The notes: a model not told the origin generated them from the sequence alone. DNA of 64,000 nt from Pseudarthrobacter phenanthrenivorans Sphe3 (GCF_000189535.1 NC_015145.1:1364001-1428000); one strand, 5' to 3'. Positions 50,680-59,370 are shown, counted from the first letter of the stretch. Translations and numbers: made by a program.

Positions 50680-51891
50680 ATGAGCACCCTGATCACCAAC
50701 ATCGCCGAGCTGATGACGCAGGACCTGAAGCGCCGGGTCCTGAAGGATGCTGCGGTGGTGATCGAAGGTGATCGGATTTCATGGATCGGTGCTGCGGCCG
50801 ACGCTCCCGCTGCGGATGACGCCGTCGACGCCGGCGGGCGGGCCATGCTCCCCGGCTGGGTGGATTCGCACACGCACCTGCTCTTCGCCGGTGACCGGAC
50901 GGCCGAGTTCGAGGCGAGGATGGCGGGGGAGTCCTATTCGGCCGGCGGCATTGCGGTGACCATGAACGCGACGCGTGCCACCTCGGATTTCGACCTGACA
51001 CGGCTTGCCCTGGGCCGGGTTGCCGAAGCCGTTTCGCAGGGCACCACCTACCTTGAGACCAAGACCGGCTACGGCCTGGACGTTGAACACGAAGCCCGCA
51101 GTGCCCGCATTGCCTCCACAGTGGCGGACCAGGTGACCTACCTCGGTGCCCACCTGGTTCCCGCAGGGGAGGATCCCGACGCCTACACCGAGCTGGTGTG
51201 CGGGCCAATGCTGGCGGCGGTCCTGCCGTTCGTGCGGTGGGCGGACGTCTTCTGCGAGGAGGGAGCATTCACCGTGGAGCAGTCCCGCAAGGTGCTGCTC
51301 GCCTGCAGGGACGCCGGACTGGGCCTGCGCGTTCACGGAAACCAGCTCGGGGAAGGGCCCGGCGTGCAACTGGCGGTGGAGCTGGAGGCTGCGAGTGTAG
51401 ACCACGTGAACTACCTCGCGGACCGGGATGTGGAGGCGCTCGCTGGGACTTGGGCCGGCTGGGACGCCGGAACCGGAAGCGGGCGCCGCGGAACCGTGGC
51501 CACATGCCTGCCTGCCTGCGACCTCTCCACCCGGCAGCCGCTGGCCCCCGCCCGGAAGCTCCTTGATGCCGGGGTGCAGGTGGCGTTGGCATCCAACTGC
51601 AATCCGGGCACGTCCTACACGAGTTCCATGGCATTCTGCGTCACTACGGCTGTGCTGCAGATGGGACTGAGCGTCCACGAAGCTGTCCGCGCGGCTACCT
51701 ACGGCGGGGCCCTTGCCCTGCACAAGGACAAGGGAATCGACGTCGACGGCGAACGGGCGGTGGGTTCCATCGCGGTCGGACATCGTGCGGATTTCCATGT
51801 CTTGAATGCGCCGTCGGCTACGCACCTTGCGTACCGCCCCGGCATGCCCCTGACGTACGCTGTATGGCGGGCCGGGAAGCGGGAGCGCTAG
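50680..51891 (+). CDS. hutI: Imidazolonepropionase
   Basis: 403 residues from ATG 50680, 12 bp after the previous stop. It is a full amidohydrolase: metal ligands in DSHTHLLFAGDR (about residue 65), TKTGYGLDVEHE, a His in RVHGNQLGEGPG and the Asn/Asp region ALASNCNPGTSYTSSM are characteristic of HutI. It opens the imidazolone ring in histidine degradation to N-formimino-glutamate. The other hut genes are not within this window, so the pathway must be completed elsewhere or hutI was separated from them. It follows the threonine degradation genes and may share their transcript. Confidence 0.95.
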   Translation: MSTLITNIAELMTQDLKRRVLKDAAVVIEGDRISWIGAAADAPAADDAVDAGGRAMLPGWVDSHTHLLFAGDRTAEFEARMAGESYSAGGIAVTMNATRATSDFDLTRLALGRVAEAVSQGTTYLETKTGYGLDVEHEARSARIASTVADQVTYLGAHLVPAGEDPDAYTELVCGPMLAAVLPFVRWADVFCEEGAFTVEQSRKVLLACRDAGLGLRVHGNQLGEGPGVQLAVELEAASVDHVNYLADRDVEALAGTWAGWDAGTGSGRRGTVATCLPACDLSTRQPLAPARKLLDAGVQVALASNCNPGTSYTSSMAFCVTTAVLQMGLSVHEAVRAATYGGALALHKDKGIDVDGERAVGSIAVGHRADFHVLNAPSATHLAYRPGMPLTYAVWRAGKRER

Positions 51892-51918
51892 GATTCCCAC
51901 CCTCGATATGACGTTAGG

Positions 51919-51944
51919 TGATCATAAGTAGTCTGTTATGATCA
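51919..51944. promoter_or_regulatory. Operator and promoter of the DeoR-type regulator
   Basis: TGATCATAA (51919-51927) and TTATGATCA (51936-51944) form a perfect 9-8-9 palindrome. TATGAT (51937-51942) with TTAGGT (51914-51919), spaced 17 bp, reads as a promoter overlapping it. Weaker outer arms (CTCGAT-GACG and CGTCATCGAG) flank the site. Autorepression by the downstream regulator is the simplest reading. Confidence 0.65.
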
Positions 51945-51989
51945 GAAAGCGTCATCGAGGCTGGTGGCGGGAGTATCTGGAGGCTTTGC

Positions 51990-52778
51990 ATGACCCGCAC
52001 CGACCGCTTGACGGCAATCCTTGACCTGCTCGCCAAAACCGGCCAGGTGGAGGTCGAAGAAATTGTGAGCACCCTGCACGTCTCTCCGGCCACTGCCCGG
52101 CGGGACCTGGACAGCCTGGCCAAGCGACGGCTGCTGACCAGGACCCGGGGCGGAGCCACCACAGGGGCATTGGCCTACGACCTGCCTGGCAGATACAACC
52201 GGGACGATCACGCCGAAGCGAAGCAGCAAATCGCGCAGGCGGCCTCAGGCCTCATTGCCCCGGGTGCCGTGATCGGCCTGTGCGGCGGTACCACCAGCAC
52301 CGTGCTGGCCCAGATCCTGGCTACCCGTGAAGACCTCAACGCGCCCTCCAACCAGCCCACCCTCACGGTGGTGACCAACGCCATCAACATCGCGTCGCAG
52401 CTGGCAGTCCGGCCCAACATCAAGGTCATGGTCACCGGCGGGATCCTCAATCCGCGCTCCTACGAACTGGTGGGCCCCTATACGGACATCATCATGCAGA
52501 AAGTGGTGCTGGATATCGCTTTTATCGGCGTCAACGGCATCGACCCGGAAGTGGGGCCCACCAACACGGGGGAGGGGGAAGCCTCGGTCAACGCCCTGCT
52601 CGCCAGCCGGGCCCGGGTTTCCTACGTGCTGGCAGACTCCTCAAAGGTGGGGGTGCGTGCCTTCGCCACCATGGACGGTTACAACTTCACCCGGCTCATC
52701 ACCGACTCCGGGATTTCGGCACGCGACAAGGCTGCCTTCGAGTCGAACGGCACGGAAGTCATAGTCGCCGGCAGTTGA
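51990..52778 (+). CDS. DeoR/GlpR-family transcriptional regulator
   Basis: 262 residues, ATG at 51990. The N-terminal helix-turn-helix is typical (RLTAILDLLAKTGQVEVEEIVSTLHVSPATARRDLDSLAKRRLLTRTRGGA), followed by a DeoR C-terminal sugar-phosphate sensor domain (VIGLCGGTTSTVLAQILA; FIGVNGIDPEVGPTNTGEGEASVN; ADSSKVGVRAFA). Such repressors bind phosphorylated sugars or polyols. A palindromic operator overlaps its own promoter. No sugar operon lies next to it here, so its targets are probably elsewhere. It could also influence the amino-acid genes upstream, but nothing in the sequence shows that. Confidence 0.93.
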   Translation: MTRTDRLTAILDLLAKTGQVEVEEIVSTLHVSPATARRDLDSLAKRRLLTRTRGGATTGALAYDLPGRYNRDDHAEAKQQIAQAASGLIAPGAVIGLCGGTTSTVLAQILATREDLNAPSNQPTLTVVTNAINIASQLAVRPNIKVMVTGGILNPRSYELVGPYTDIIMQKVVLDIAFIGVNGIDPEVGPTNTGEGEASVNALLASRARVSYVLADSSKVGVRAFATMDGYNFTRLITDSGISARDKAAFESNGTEVIVAGS

Positions 52779-52885
52779 CGTGCCGCCACCCTGACCTGCG
52801 GCGGCGGCCGGGGTAGCCCTGGCGGGGAGTCGGACACCGGCAGGGCAATCAGGCCGGATCCAGAAACTGCAGGCAAGATGGGAAC

Positions 52886-53665
52886 ATGCTGGTTCCCTCC
52901 CGCCGTCGTCTGCGGATCGAAGTCTGGATCGTCTTGGGCCTCTCGCTGGGCCAGTCCGCCGTGTACTCCGTGGTGCAACTGCTGGACAAGATGACGCGTG
53001 CGCCCCTTGCGGAGGGCACCTCAACACTGAACCGCTCGCAAAGCACCCGTGAGTATTTCGATCTGACCTACCAGCTGCTGGACATTGTCTTCGCGCTGGT
53101 GCCCGTGCTGCTCGTGTTCTACTTCCTCAGTGACCAGCGGCAGGCCGCATCCGGCGACGGAAGCAAAGCCGGTTCGGCCTTCACGAGGCTGGGGTTCAAT
53201 TTTGAGCGGCCCGGCCGGGATCTGCTGCAGGGGCTTGGCCTGGCGGCGCTGATCGGCGTCCCGTCCCTCGGTCTGTACGCGGCGGGAAGGGCTCTTGGGG
53301 TTACCACCGCCATCATTCCCAGCGCACTCGACGCCTACTGGTGGACAGTGCCCGTGCTGATCCTGTCCGCGGTCCGCCACGGGATAGTGGAGGAAGTCAT
53401 CGTTGTGGGCTACCTGCTGGACCGCTTCGGAAAATTCGGTTGGAGCGTTCCGTTGTCCATCATGGCGAGCTCGCTGTTGCGCGGCACGTACCACCTGTAC
53501 CAGGGATTCGGGCCGTTTATCGGCAACGTATTGATGGGCGTGGTCTTTGCCTGGTTGTATACGCGGACGCGGCGGGTGATGCCGCTGGTGATAGCCCACG
53601 CACTGCTGGATATCGTGGCGTTCGTGGGCTTCAGCCTGTTCGGCAAGGCCGTGGGACTGGGGTGA
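52886..53665 (+). CDS. CPBP-family intramembrane glutamic endopeptidase-like protein
   Basis: 259 residues from ATG 52886. About seven hydrophobic segments are visible. Family motif 1, normally EExxxR, reads EEVIVVG with Val in place of Arg. Motif 2 is present as SLLRGTYHLYQG, and a C-terminal H in VIAHALLDI serves as motif 3. CPBP (CAAX protease and bacteriocin-processing) proteins cut substrates within the membrane or act in bacteriocin self-immunity. The Glu pair and both His residues remain, so activity is possible. It lies 107 bp after the DeoR gene and converges on the DUF222 gene; no partner is evident. Confidence 0.88.
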   Translation: MLVPSRRRLRIEVWIVLGLSLGQSAVYSVVQLLDKMTRAPLAEGTSTLNRSQSTREYFDLTYQLLDIVFALVPVLLVFYFLSDQRQAASGDGSKAGSAFTRLGFNFERPGRDLLQGLGLAALIGVPSLGLYAAGRALGVTTAIIPSALDAYWWTVPVLILSAVRHGIVEEVIVVGYLLDRFGKFGWSVPLSIMASSLLRGTYHLYQGFGPFIGNVLMGVVFAWLYTRTRRVMPLVIAHALLDIVAFVGFSLFGKAVGLG

Positions 53666-53750
53666 AGCTGTGCGACTGAATAAGGGACTGGGCCAAAGGC
53701 GTCCGGACGGCCCCAGGCACACCTAGACGATGGCGACCAGCAGGTGGCGG

Positions 53751-55466
53751 CTAGGTAATGGCCGGTTCCAGGTCCCCTAATGGCTCCTGACCCGGGACGA
53801 GCGGGTCCCCGGCCAGGCCGGTCGGCACCGCGTAGAAGTCCTCCCATAAGGGGTCATCCGCAGGCAGGTCGTTCGGGTCTACCAGGTTGTCGCTCATAGG
53901 TTCCTCAAGTGGAGGCTCCAGATAGGGGAGGCCTCCGGGAGGGCAGGCATGAGCAGCGGGCATCGCCGGGTGGGGCGGTGCGCCATGCACTTGCCCGTTG
54001 TGGCGCTCGTCCGGTTTCAGTCCTACCAGCAGGTCTGGCCAGTGGGGTGGTTCCCAGTCCTGGTGTTCGCTTTTGTAGTGGTGCCCGGTCGGTGAGGTCC
54101 AGCCGGGTGGTTCGTTTTTGGTGGCTGGTGTTGGTTTCCAGCCGCTGGTGTGCCTGAGTTTGTGGTGTTTCGGGCAGGGTTGTCCCAGGTTGGAGATCCC
54201 GGTGGCACCGCCTTTATGCCAGGCGAGAATATGGTCTGCTTCGTTGTCCAGGGAGTGGTTGCTGCAGCCGGGGAAGGGGCATTTGCCGTCCCGCAGCCGC
54301 AGCCAGTTCCGCATCGCCTTGGTCACCCGGTAGCTGGTCCGGCCGATCTCCAGCGGCGCCCCGTCACGAGGATCAATGAGCACCCGGTGGAAGGAACCGG
54401 CACCATTCGCGACCAGATCCCTTGCCGTGGACGGCGGGATCGGGCCGTACCCGTCCAGCATGGCCGGCTCGTCGGTCAGTCCCATCAGGGAAAACACCGG
54501 CACGGTGACCAGGACCTGCGCACGGATCGAATCGCCCTGCCCGGGATGGGCTTCAGCACCTGTTCCCCGGGCCCCGGCTCCAGAGCCGTAGCCGGGGCCA
54601 TGGCCGGAGCCTGTGGAACCGCCGTTGGTGCCGCTGGTCAGGAGGGCGGCGCAATAGGTGTCTGCCCGGCGCTGGGTGAGGGTGCGGTCTTCCCCGGGCC
54701 CTTGCATTCCCCGGGCGAGGGCGGTGAGCCGGTTCCAGATGGCCGATGCTTTGTCCGCGGGCAGGCACGCGGCGATCCAGGCCATCCCGTCAGTGTCCTT
54801 CCAGTACTCGACCCGCCGGTCCGCTGCACCCTTGGCGTGACGCTTCTCAATCGATTCGGGGTGGTGGCGTTCCCGCCAGGTCCTGGCCTTGGCCTTGAAC
54901 CGGTACGCCGGCATTTCCCCGATGGTGGCACCCGTGGTCCGGTGTGCGGCGTCGGGGTCCAGGAAATAGTCCTCCAGGGCCGCCGCCGCGGCCGGGTCAA
55001 GGCCGAGGGTCTGGTCCACCATGGTCCGGGCATGCGCCCAGGAAATGGTCCCGGCCTGCAAAGCGGCGAGGGTCCGGGGCCGGGACGTGGTCAGGGCGTG
55101 GGCGTCGGCCAGCAGCGCACCGGCGGCGCGGTCGCCGATGACCAGCGCACACCCGACCTCGGCCACCAGGCTCCGGTCCTGCGCCGTTGCCTCCTGGGGT
55201 GAACGTGCCGGACCGTTCAGGGCCTGCGTGGCCGCGGCAAACACCTCCACCGCCTGCGCCTTCAACGCCGCCAGCTTCGCCTCCGACCGGGCTACCCCGG
55301 TTAAAACCTCCAAAGCCCCATCAGCAACCCGCTGCAACGCATCATCAAAGCCCGCGCCGGCAGTACAGGAACCAGCAGTACCGCCGCCAGCGAGCACCGC
55401 CGCAAAAGCAGCCACCGAAGCGTCAACCGCCGCCTCAGCCTGCACCACCGCCGGGTTGATTTCCAT
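53751..55466 (-). CDS. DUF222 / HNH endonuclease-domain protein (13E12-like)
   Basis: 571 residues, ATG 55466; the longer in-frame start at 55565 is not supported. The N-terminal two thirds form the helical DUF222 region (AAVDASVAAFAAVLAGG, then TTSRPRTLAALQAG and WAHARTMVDQTLGLDP). The C-terminal HNH nuclease motif is present as DGKCPFPGCSNHSLDNEADHI followed by WHKGG, NLGQPCPKHHKLRH. These proteins are abundant paralogues in actinobacteria and their role is unclear, with mobile-element links proposed. A long disordered tail with acidic Pro-rich sequence ends the protein. A strong hairpin lies about 140 bp upstream. Confidence 0.9.
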   Translation of the reverse strand: MEINPAVVQAEAAVDASVAAFAAVLAGGGTAGSCTAGAGFDDALQRVADGALEVLTGVARSEAKLAALKAQAVEVFAAATQALNGPARSPQEATAQDRSLVAEVGCALVIGDRAAGALLADAHALTTSRPRTLAALQAGTISWAHARTMVDQTLGLDPAAAAALEDYFLDPDAAHRTTGATIGEMPAYRFKAKARTWRERHHPESIEKRHAKGAADRRVEYWKDTDGMAWIAACLPADKASAIWNRLTALARGMQGPGEDRTLTQRRADTYCAALLTSGTNGGSTGSGHGPGYGSGAGARGTGAEAHPGQGDSIRAQVLVTVPVFSLMGLTDEPAMLDGYGPIPPSTARDLVANGAGSFHRVLIDPRDGAPLEIGRTSYRVTKAMRNWLRLRDGKCPFPGCSNHSLDNEADHILAWHKGGATGISNLGQPCPKHHKLRHTSGWKPTPATKNEPPGWTSPTGHHYKSEHQDWEPPHWPDLLVGLKPDERHNGQVHGAPPHPAMPAAHACPPGGLPYLEPPLEEPMSDNLVDPNDLPADDPLWEDFYAVPTGLAGDPLVPGQEPLGDLEPAIT

Positions 55467-55608
55467 ACCCAAAGTCTCGCAGGAGGGTCTGACATTTTCC
55501 CGGGAGACCTGGAAAAGCTGGCGGGGCGTTCTTGCTTTGCTCACCTGTTGGACCTGGAGAATCAACCGCGCTGTGGACCCAACCCGTCGGGTTAGGACAG
55601 GAAATGGA

Positions 55609-55660
55609 TTCGGCCGCCATCGGCAGGTGACCCCGTTGTCACAAGCTGATGGCGGCCGAA
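55609..55660. terminator. Composite hairpin between the glyoxalase-like and DUF222 genes
   Basis: Outer arms 55609-55621 (TTCGGCCGCCATC) and 55648-55660 are a perfect 13-bp inverted repeat. An inner GTGAC with GTCAC pair sits within the loop, so the element folds as stacked stems. It lies in a 266-bp gap between two minus-strand genes and may terminate the glyoxalase-like gene. Confidence 0.55.
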
Positions 55661-55732
55661 GCTCATCCGGGCAGGCTGTAGCTCCTGCCCAAGGCGGTAC
55701 CTGAGGTGAAACCCCAAGGCATAGGAGGAGGG

Positions 55733-56371
55733 TCAGATTGTGACTGCCCCGTTGGCGGTTTCAAACGTGACGGAAAGGATCCCGGGGGTCCCGTGCGGGG
55801 CCACCCACTCCACAGCCACGTCTTCCAGCGGCTTCTCCACGGGCTCTCCAAGCCATTCGGTCACGCGTGCCGCCGAGCCCGCAATGGTCAAGCAGCTCAT
55901 TTTGACGTTGCTGTCGTAGGCGTTGGACGGGTGCAGGGAAGGATCGCCTTCCCACTTGAGCATGTAGGGCACCTGGGGGTCCGCAATGAGGCCCAGGATG
56001 CCAATCTGCTTCCACACGAGTTCGCGGCCATCGGGAAACTTGCGGTTTCCGTTCACGGCAGACCGGCCCAGCCGCTCCTCGAACGGGGCGAGGTCGTCCA
56101 CTTCGACGCACCAGCCCATCCAGCCGCCGCCCGCGGCGGACCGGGCACGCACTGCCTGTCCGAAGGGGGCCTTGTCTGAGGCGGGGTGGTCCAGGACCTC
56201 CACGACCTCCAGGTACTTATGCCCGGCGAGGGGAATGATCATGTTCCGGGTTCCGAACCGGGGGTGTACCCCGCCCTTCACTGCCTCAACGCCGAGGGCA
56301 GAGGAAATACGTTCGGTGGTGGCAGCCAGGCCATCGTGTTCACAGGCGTAAGAGACGTGATCCATGCGCAT
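55733..56371 (-). CDS. Glyoxalase-like (VOC) domain protein
   Basis: 212 residues from ATG 56371; a second ATG two codons in is possible. The N-terminal MDHVSYACEHDGLAATTERIS and the GGVHPRFGTRNMIIPLAGHKYLEVVEVLDHPA segment match the glyoxalase-like domain group related to the VOC fold. His and Glu residues suited to metal binding are visible (H at the N-terminus, YLEVVEV), but no substrate can be assigned. It is divergent from the riboswitch-controlled metY gene. No membrane segment or signal peptide is seen. Confidence 0.85.
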   Translation of the reverse strand: MRMDHVSYACEHDGLAATTERISSALGVEAVKGGVHPRFGTRNMIIPLAGHKYLEVVEVLDHPASDKAPFGQAVRARSAAGGGWMGWCVEVDDLAPFEERLGRSAVNGNRKFPDGRELVWKQIGILGLIADPQVPYMLKWEGDPSLHPSNAYDSNVKMSCLTIAGSAARVTEWLGEPVEKPLEDVAVEWVAPHGTPGILSVTFETANGAVTI

Positions 56372-56519
56372 GGCAACATCTTGGCACTTTGTGATCGGGC
56401 TCTCAGCTTAGGTAACCCTTACTCGGAATTCCCGCGCCGGAGAGCAGTGAAGCCCGTCCGCGGGCAAAAAGATCCGAGTCTATGTTCGTCATAATCGCAT
56501 CCCTGTCGGGCGCTGTTCC

Positions 56520-56525
56520 TACACT
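56520..56525 (+). promoter_or_regulatory. Possible -10 element of the metY leader
   Basis: TACACT lies just before the SAM-IV aptamer (56531). The same hexamer stands 5 bp before the metX aptamer at 58091-58096. No good -35 is apparent, and the assignment rests on matching position at both leaders. Confidence 0.4.
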
Positions 56526-56530
56526 GGCCT

Positions 56531-56640
56531 CAGGTCATGAGCGCCAGCGCCAAGCCCCGGCTCGCTGGCCGGCAACCCTCCATCCGCGGTGGGGTGCCCC
56601 GGGTGAGGACCTGGCTGTCCGGCAACGGCCGGATGGCAAG
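56531..56640 (+). ncRNA. SAM-IV riboswitch upstream of metY
   Basis: The stem CAGGTC (56531-56536) pairs with GACCTG (56608-56613). Inside are the conserved GGCAACCCTCC core and GCGGTGGGGTGCCCCGGGTG, which match the SAM-IV aptamer of actinobacteria. A downstream hairpin (GTCCGG with CCGGAT) follows. The aptamer senses S-adenosylmethionine and normally turns methionine synthesis off when it is plentiful. metY starts 51 bp after it. The same core occurs before metX. Confidence 0.93.
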
Positions 56641-56690
56641 CGCGGCCCGCGGTGCTTCGAGCCTGCCGGGCCCATGTCAAAGGAGCCTTA

Positions 56691-58013
56691 GTGTCCAACG
56701 GATGGTCTTTCGAAACCCGCCAGATCCATGCAGGGCAGGAGCCGGACAGCGCCACAGGTGCCCGTGCCCTCCCCATCTACCAGACGACGTCGTTCGTTTT
56801 CCCCAGCGCCGAGAGCGCTGCGAACAGGTTTGCCCTGGCCGAGCTCGCGCCCATCTACACCAGGATCGGCAACCCCACCCAGGATGCGGTGGAGCAGCGG
56901 ATTGCCAGCCTCGAAGGCGGCCTGGGTGCGCTGCTGCTCAGCTCCGGCCAGGCGGCTGAGACCTTTGCGGTCCTGAACATTGCCGAGGCGGGGGACCACA
57001 TCGTGGCCAGTCCCAGCCTCTACGGGGGGACCTACAACCTCTTCGCCCACACCCTGAAGAAGTTCGGCATCTCGGTCACGTTCGTAGCGGATCCTGACAA
57101 CCTCGAGCAGTGGCGTGACGCGGTCCAGCCCAACACCAAGCTCTTCTTCGCTGAGGTGGTGTCCAACCCGCGGCAGGACGTCCTGGACATTGAGGGCGTG
57201 TCCGGAGTTGCGCACAGCGCCGGCGTCCCCCTGATCGTGGACAACACCCTGTCCACGCCCTACCTCATCCGTCCGCTGGAATGGGGTGCAGACGTCGTGG
57301 TGCACTCGGCTACCAAGTACCTGGGCGGGCATGGGTCCGCGATCGCCGGCGTCATCGTGGACTCGGGAAACTTCGACTTTGGCAAGGACCCCGGGAAGTT
57401 CCCCGGCTTCAACACTCCGGACCCCACTTACAACGGCCTTGTCTACGCGCGTGACCTTGGGGCGGACGGTGCCCTGGGTGCCAACCTGTCCTATATCCTC
57501 AAGGCCCGGGTCCAGCTCCTGCGTGACCTGGGTTCTGCTGTCTCGCCATTCAACGCCTTCCTGATTGCCCAGGGGCTGGAAACGTTGAGCCTGCGGGTGG
57601 AACGGCATGTTGCCACCGCGCTGGAAGTGGCGCAGTGGCTCGAAGCGCGTGACGACGTCGAATCGGTCGCCTACGCGGGTCTGCCCTCCAGCCCATGGTT
57701 CGAGCGCGGGCGCAAATACGGTCCCAAAGGTACAGGGGCTATCGTCTCGTTCAACCTGGCCGGCGGCGCGGAAGCGGGCAAGCGCTTCGTGGACGCCCTG
57801 GAGCTGCACTCCCATGTGGCAAACATCGGCGACGTCCGCTCCCTTGTCATCCATCCGGCGTCGACCACCCACAGCCAGCTCTCACCGGAGCAGCAGGAAG
57901 TGGCCGGCGTGACCCCGGGGCTGGTGCGGCTTTCGGTGGGCATTGAGCACATTGACGACATCCTGGCCGACCTCGAAGCCGGCTTCCGGGCGGCCAAGGC
58001 CGCCGCAGCCTGA
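56691..58013 (+). CDS. metY: O-acetylhomoserine aminocarboxypropyltransferase (sulfhydrylase)
   Basis: 440 residues from GTG 56691, seven bases after AAAGGAG. The Cys/Met-metabolism PLP fold is complete. Lys209 (VVHSATKYLGGHG) binds PLP, Asp184 (VDNTLSTPYL) supports the cofactor, and the insert SIFGGTYNLF-like segment (SLYGGTYNLFAHTL) plus GFNTPDPTYNGLVY are typical of the O-acetylhomoserine group rather than cystathionine synthases. It makes homocysteine from O-acetylhomoserine and sulfide. Substrate comes from MetX, encoded 218 bp downstream. A SAM-IV riboswitch controls its leader. Confidence 0.95.
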   Translation: MSNGWSFETRQIHAGQEPDSATGARALPIYQTTSFVFPSAESAANRFALAELAPIYTRIGNPTQDAVEQRIASLEGGLGALLLSSGQAAETFAVLNIAEAGDHIVASPSLYGGTYNLFAHTLKKFGISVTFVADPDNLEQWRDAVQPNTKLFFAEVVSNPRQDVLDIEGVSGVAHSAGVPLIVDNTLSTPYLIRPLEWGADVVVHSATKYLGGHGSAIAGVIVDSGNFDFGKDPGKFPGFNTPDPTYNGLVYARDLGADGALGANLSYILKARVQLLRDLGSAVSPFNAFLIAQGLETLSLRVERHVATALEVAQWLEARDDVESVAYAGLPSSPWFERGRKYGPKGTGAIVSFNLAGGAEAGKRFVDALELHSHVANIGDVRSLVIHPASTTHSQLSPEQQEVAGVTPGLVRLSVGIEHIDDILADLEAGFRAAKAAAA

Positions 58014-58101
58014 ACCTGCCGCACCACCTGGCCGGCAGCCGGGGAAGTCACAACCAGTCACACTCTTGGCGGCAGGCATGGCCTGTTTCGTACACTCGAA
58101 C

Positions 58102-58211
58102 CAGGTCATGAGTGCCAGTGACAGCCCCGGCTTGCTGGCCGGCAACCCTCCTTCCGCGGTGGGGTGCCCCGGGTGAAGACCTGGCCTGCCGGTCATTCGA
58201 CGGCGGGCAAG
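58102..58211 (+). ncRNA. SAM-IV riboswitch upstream of metX
   Basis: CAGGTC (58102-58107) pairs with GACCTG (58178-58183). The core GGCAACCCTCC and GCGGTGGGGTGCCCCGGGTG is nearly identical to the metY leader, with compensating changes in the outer hairpins. A downstream stem (GCCTGCCG with CGGCGGGC) follows. metX starts 20 bp after it. Having its own switch lets metX respond to S-adenosylmethionine independently of read-through from metY. Confidence 0.93.
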
Positions 58212-58231
58212 CGCGTAGAAGAGGTCTTGCC

Positions 58232-59347
58232 ATGACGGTTACCGTCACCCGTACCACCGTTCCCGAACACGGAATCGTCCGCTATGCCTCCATCGGCGGG
58301 CTGCAGCTGGAGGGCGGCGGTTACCTGCCGGACGTCACCCTGGCCTACGAAACCTGGGGCAGGCTCAACGAGGACGGCAGCAACGCTGTCCTGATCGAGC
58401 ACGCGCTGACCGGCAGCACGCACGTGACCCGGGGTGACACGGATGAGCCCGGCTGGTGGGAGCAACTCGCGGGCCCGGGCGCGCCCGTGGACACAAACCG
58501 GTTCTTCGTGGTGTCCATCAACATCGTGGGCGGTTGCTACGGGTCCACCGGCCCGTCGTCACCTGCACCGGATGGCAAACCCTGGGGCTCGCGCTTTCCC
58601 CTCGTCACCTTGCGGGACAGCAGCGTGGCCGAGGCCCGGCTGGCTGACCAGTTGGGAATCAATAGCTGGTTTGCGGTGCTCGGCGGTTCCATGGGTGGAG
58701 CCCGCGCACTTGAATGGGCCATCACCTTCCCGGAGCGGGTGCAGCGCTGCGCAGTGATTTCGGTGGGCGCCGCAAGCACGGCCGAGCAGATCGCCTTCGC
58801 CCAGGCGCAGACCCTGGCGATCCGCCAGGACCCGAATTTCAACGGGGGCGATTACTACGGCGGCCCGTTCCCCGAGGAGGGCCTGGCCCTGGCCCGGCGC
58901 ATTGCGCACATCACCTACCGCTCTGCGGCGGAACTCGAAGGCAGGTTCGGCCGCGAACCCCAGGCTCCGGAGTCGCCCCTGCAGGGCGGCGTCCTGGCTG
59001 CCCGCGGCCGCTACCAGGTGGAAAGCTACCTGGACCACCAGGGGAACAAGCTGGTCCGGCGGTTTGACGCCAACAGCTACATCGCAATCACCGACGCCCT
59101 GATGAGCCACGACATCTGCCGGGACCGAGGGCCGCTTCCCGAGACCCTGGCACGGTCGGGTGCGCGGTTCTTTGTGGCAGCCGTGGACTCTGACCGGCTC
59201 TACTTCCCGTCCCAGTCGCGGGAACTTGCCACGGCCCTGCCGGGAGACGTGGACGTGCACGTCATTGAGGCGCCGATAGGCCATGACGGCTTCCTGACGG
59301 AAATCGGCCAGTTGGGCCGCCAGCTCCGGGCGCACCTCTCGGCCTAG
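58232..59347 (+). CDS. metX: Homoserine O-acetyltransferase
   Basis: 371 residues from ATG 58232 with AGAAGAGG upstream. The alpha/beta hydrolase fold shows the nucleophile elbow GGSMGGARAL (Ser153), the acid in SDRLYFP and the base in IGHDGFLTE, completing the Ser-Asp-His triad of MetX. NIVGGCYGSTGPSS near residue 98 is conserved in the family. It acetylates homoserine to the substrate used by MetY upstream. A SAM-IV riboswitch precedes it. Acetyl versus succinyl preference is inferred from similarity to the MetX group and the MetY partner. Confidence 0.95.
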   Translation: MTVTVTRTTVPEHGIVRYASIGGLQLEGGGYLPDVTLAYETWGRLNEDGSNAVLIEHALTGSTHVTRGDTDEPGWWEQLAGPGAPVDTNRFFVVSINIVGGCYGSTGPSSPAPDGKPWGSRFPLVTLRDSSVAEARLADQLGINSWFAVLGGSMGGARALEWAITFPERVQRCAVISVGAASTAEQIAFAQAQTLAIRQDPNFNGGDYYGGPFPEEGLALARRIAHITYRSAAELEGRFGREPQAPESPLQGGVLAARGRYQVESYLDHQGNKLVRRFDANSYIAITDALMSHDICRDRGPLPETLARSGARFFVAAVDSDRLYFPSQSRELATALPGDVDVHVIEAPIGHDGFLTEIGQLGRQLRAHLSA

Positions 59348-59370
59348 GAATGCCTCTCGCCGGCAGGCAA

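Noticed and set aside
53751..55660. DUF222/HNH gene plus hairpin considered as a mobile element
   Set aside because: No terminal repeats, target duplication or integrase were found, and such genes are common chromosomal paralogues in actinobacteria.
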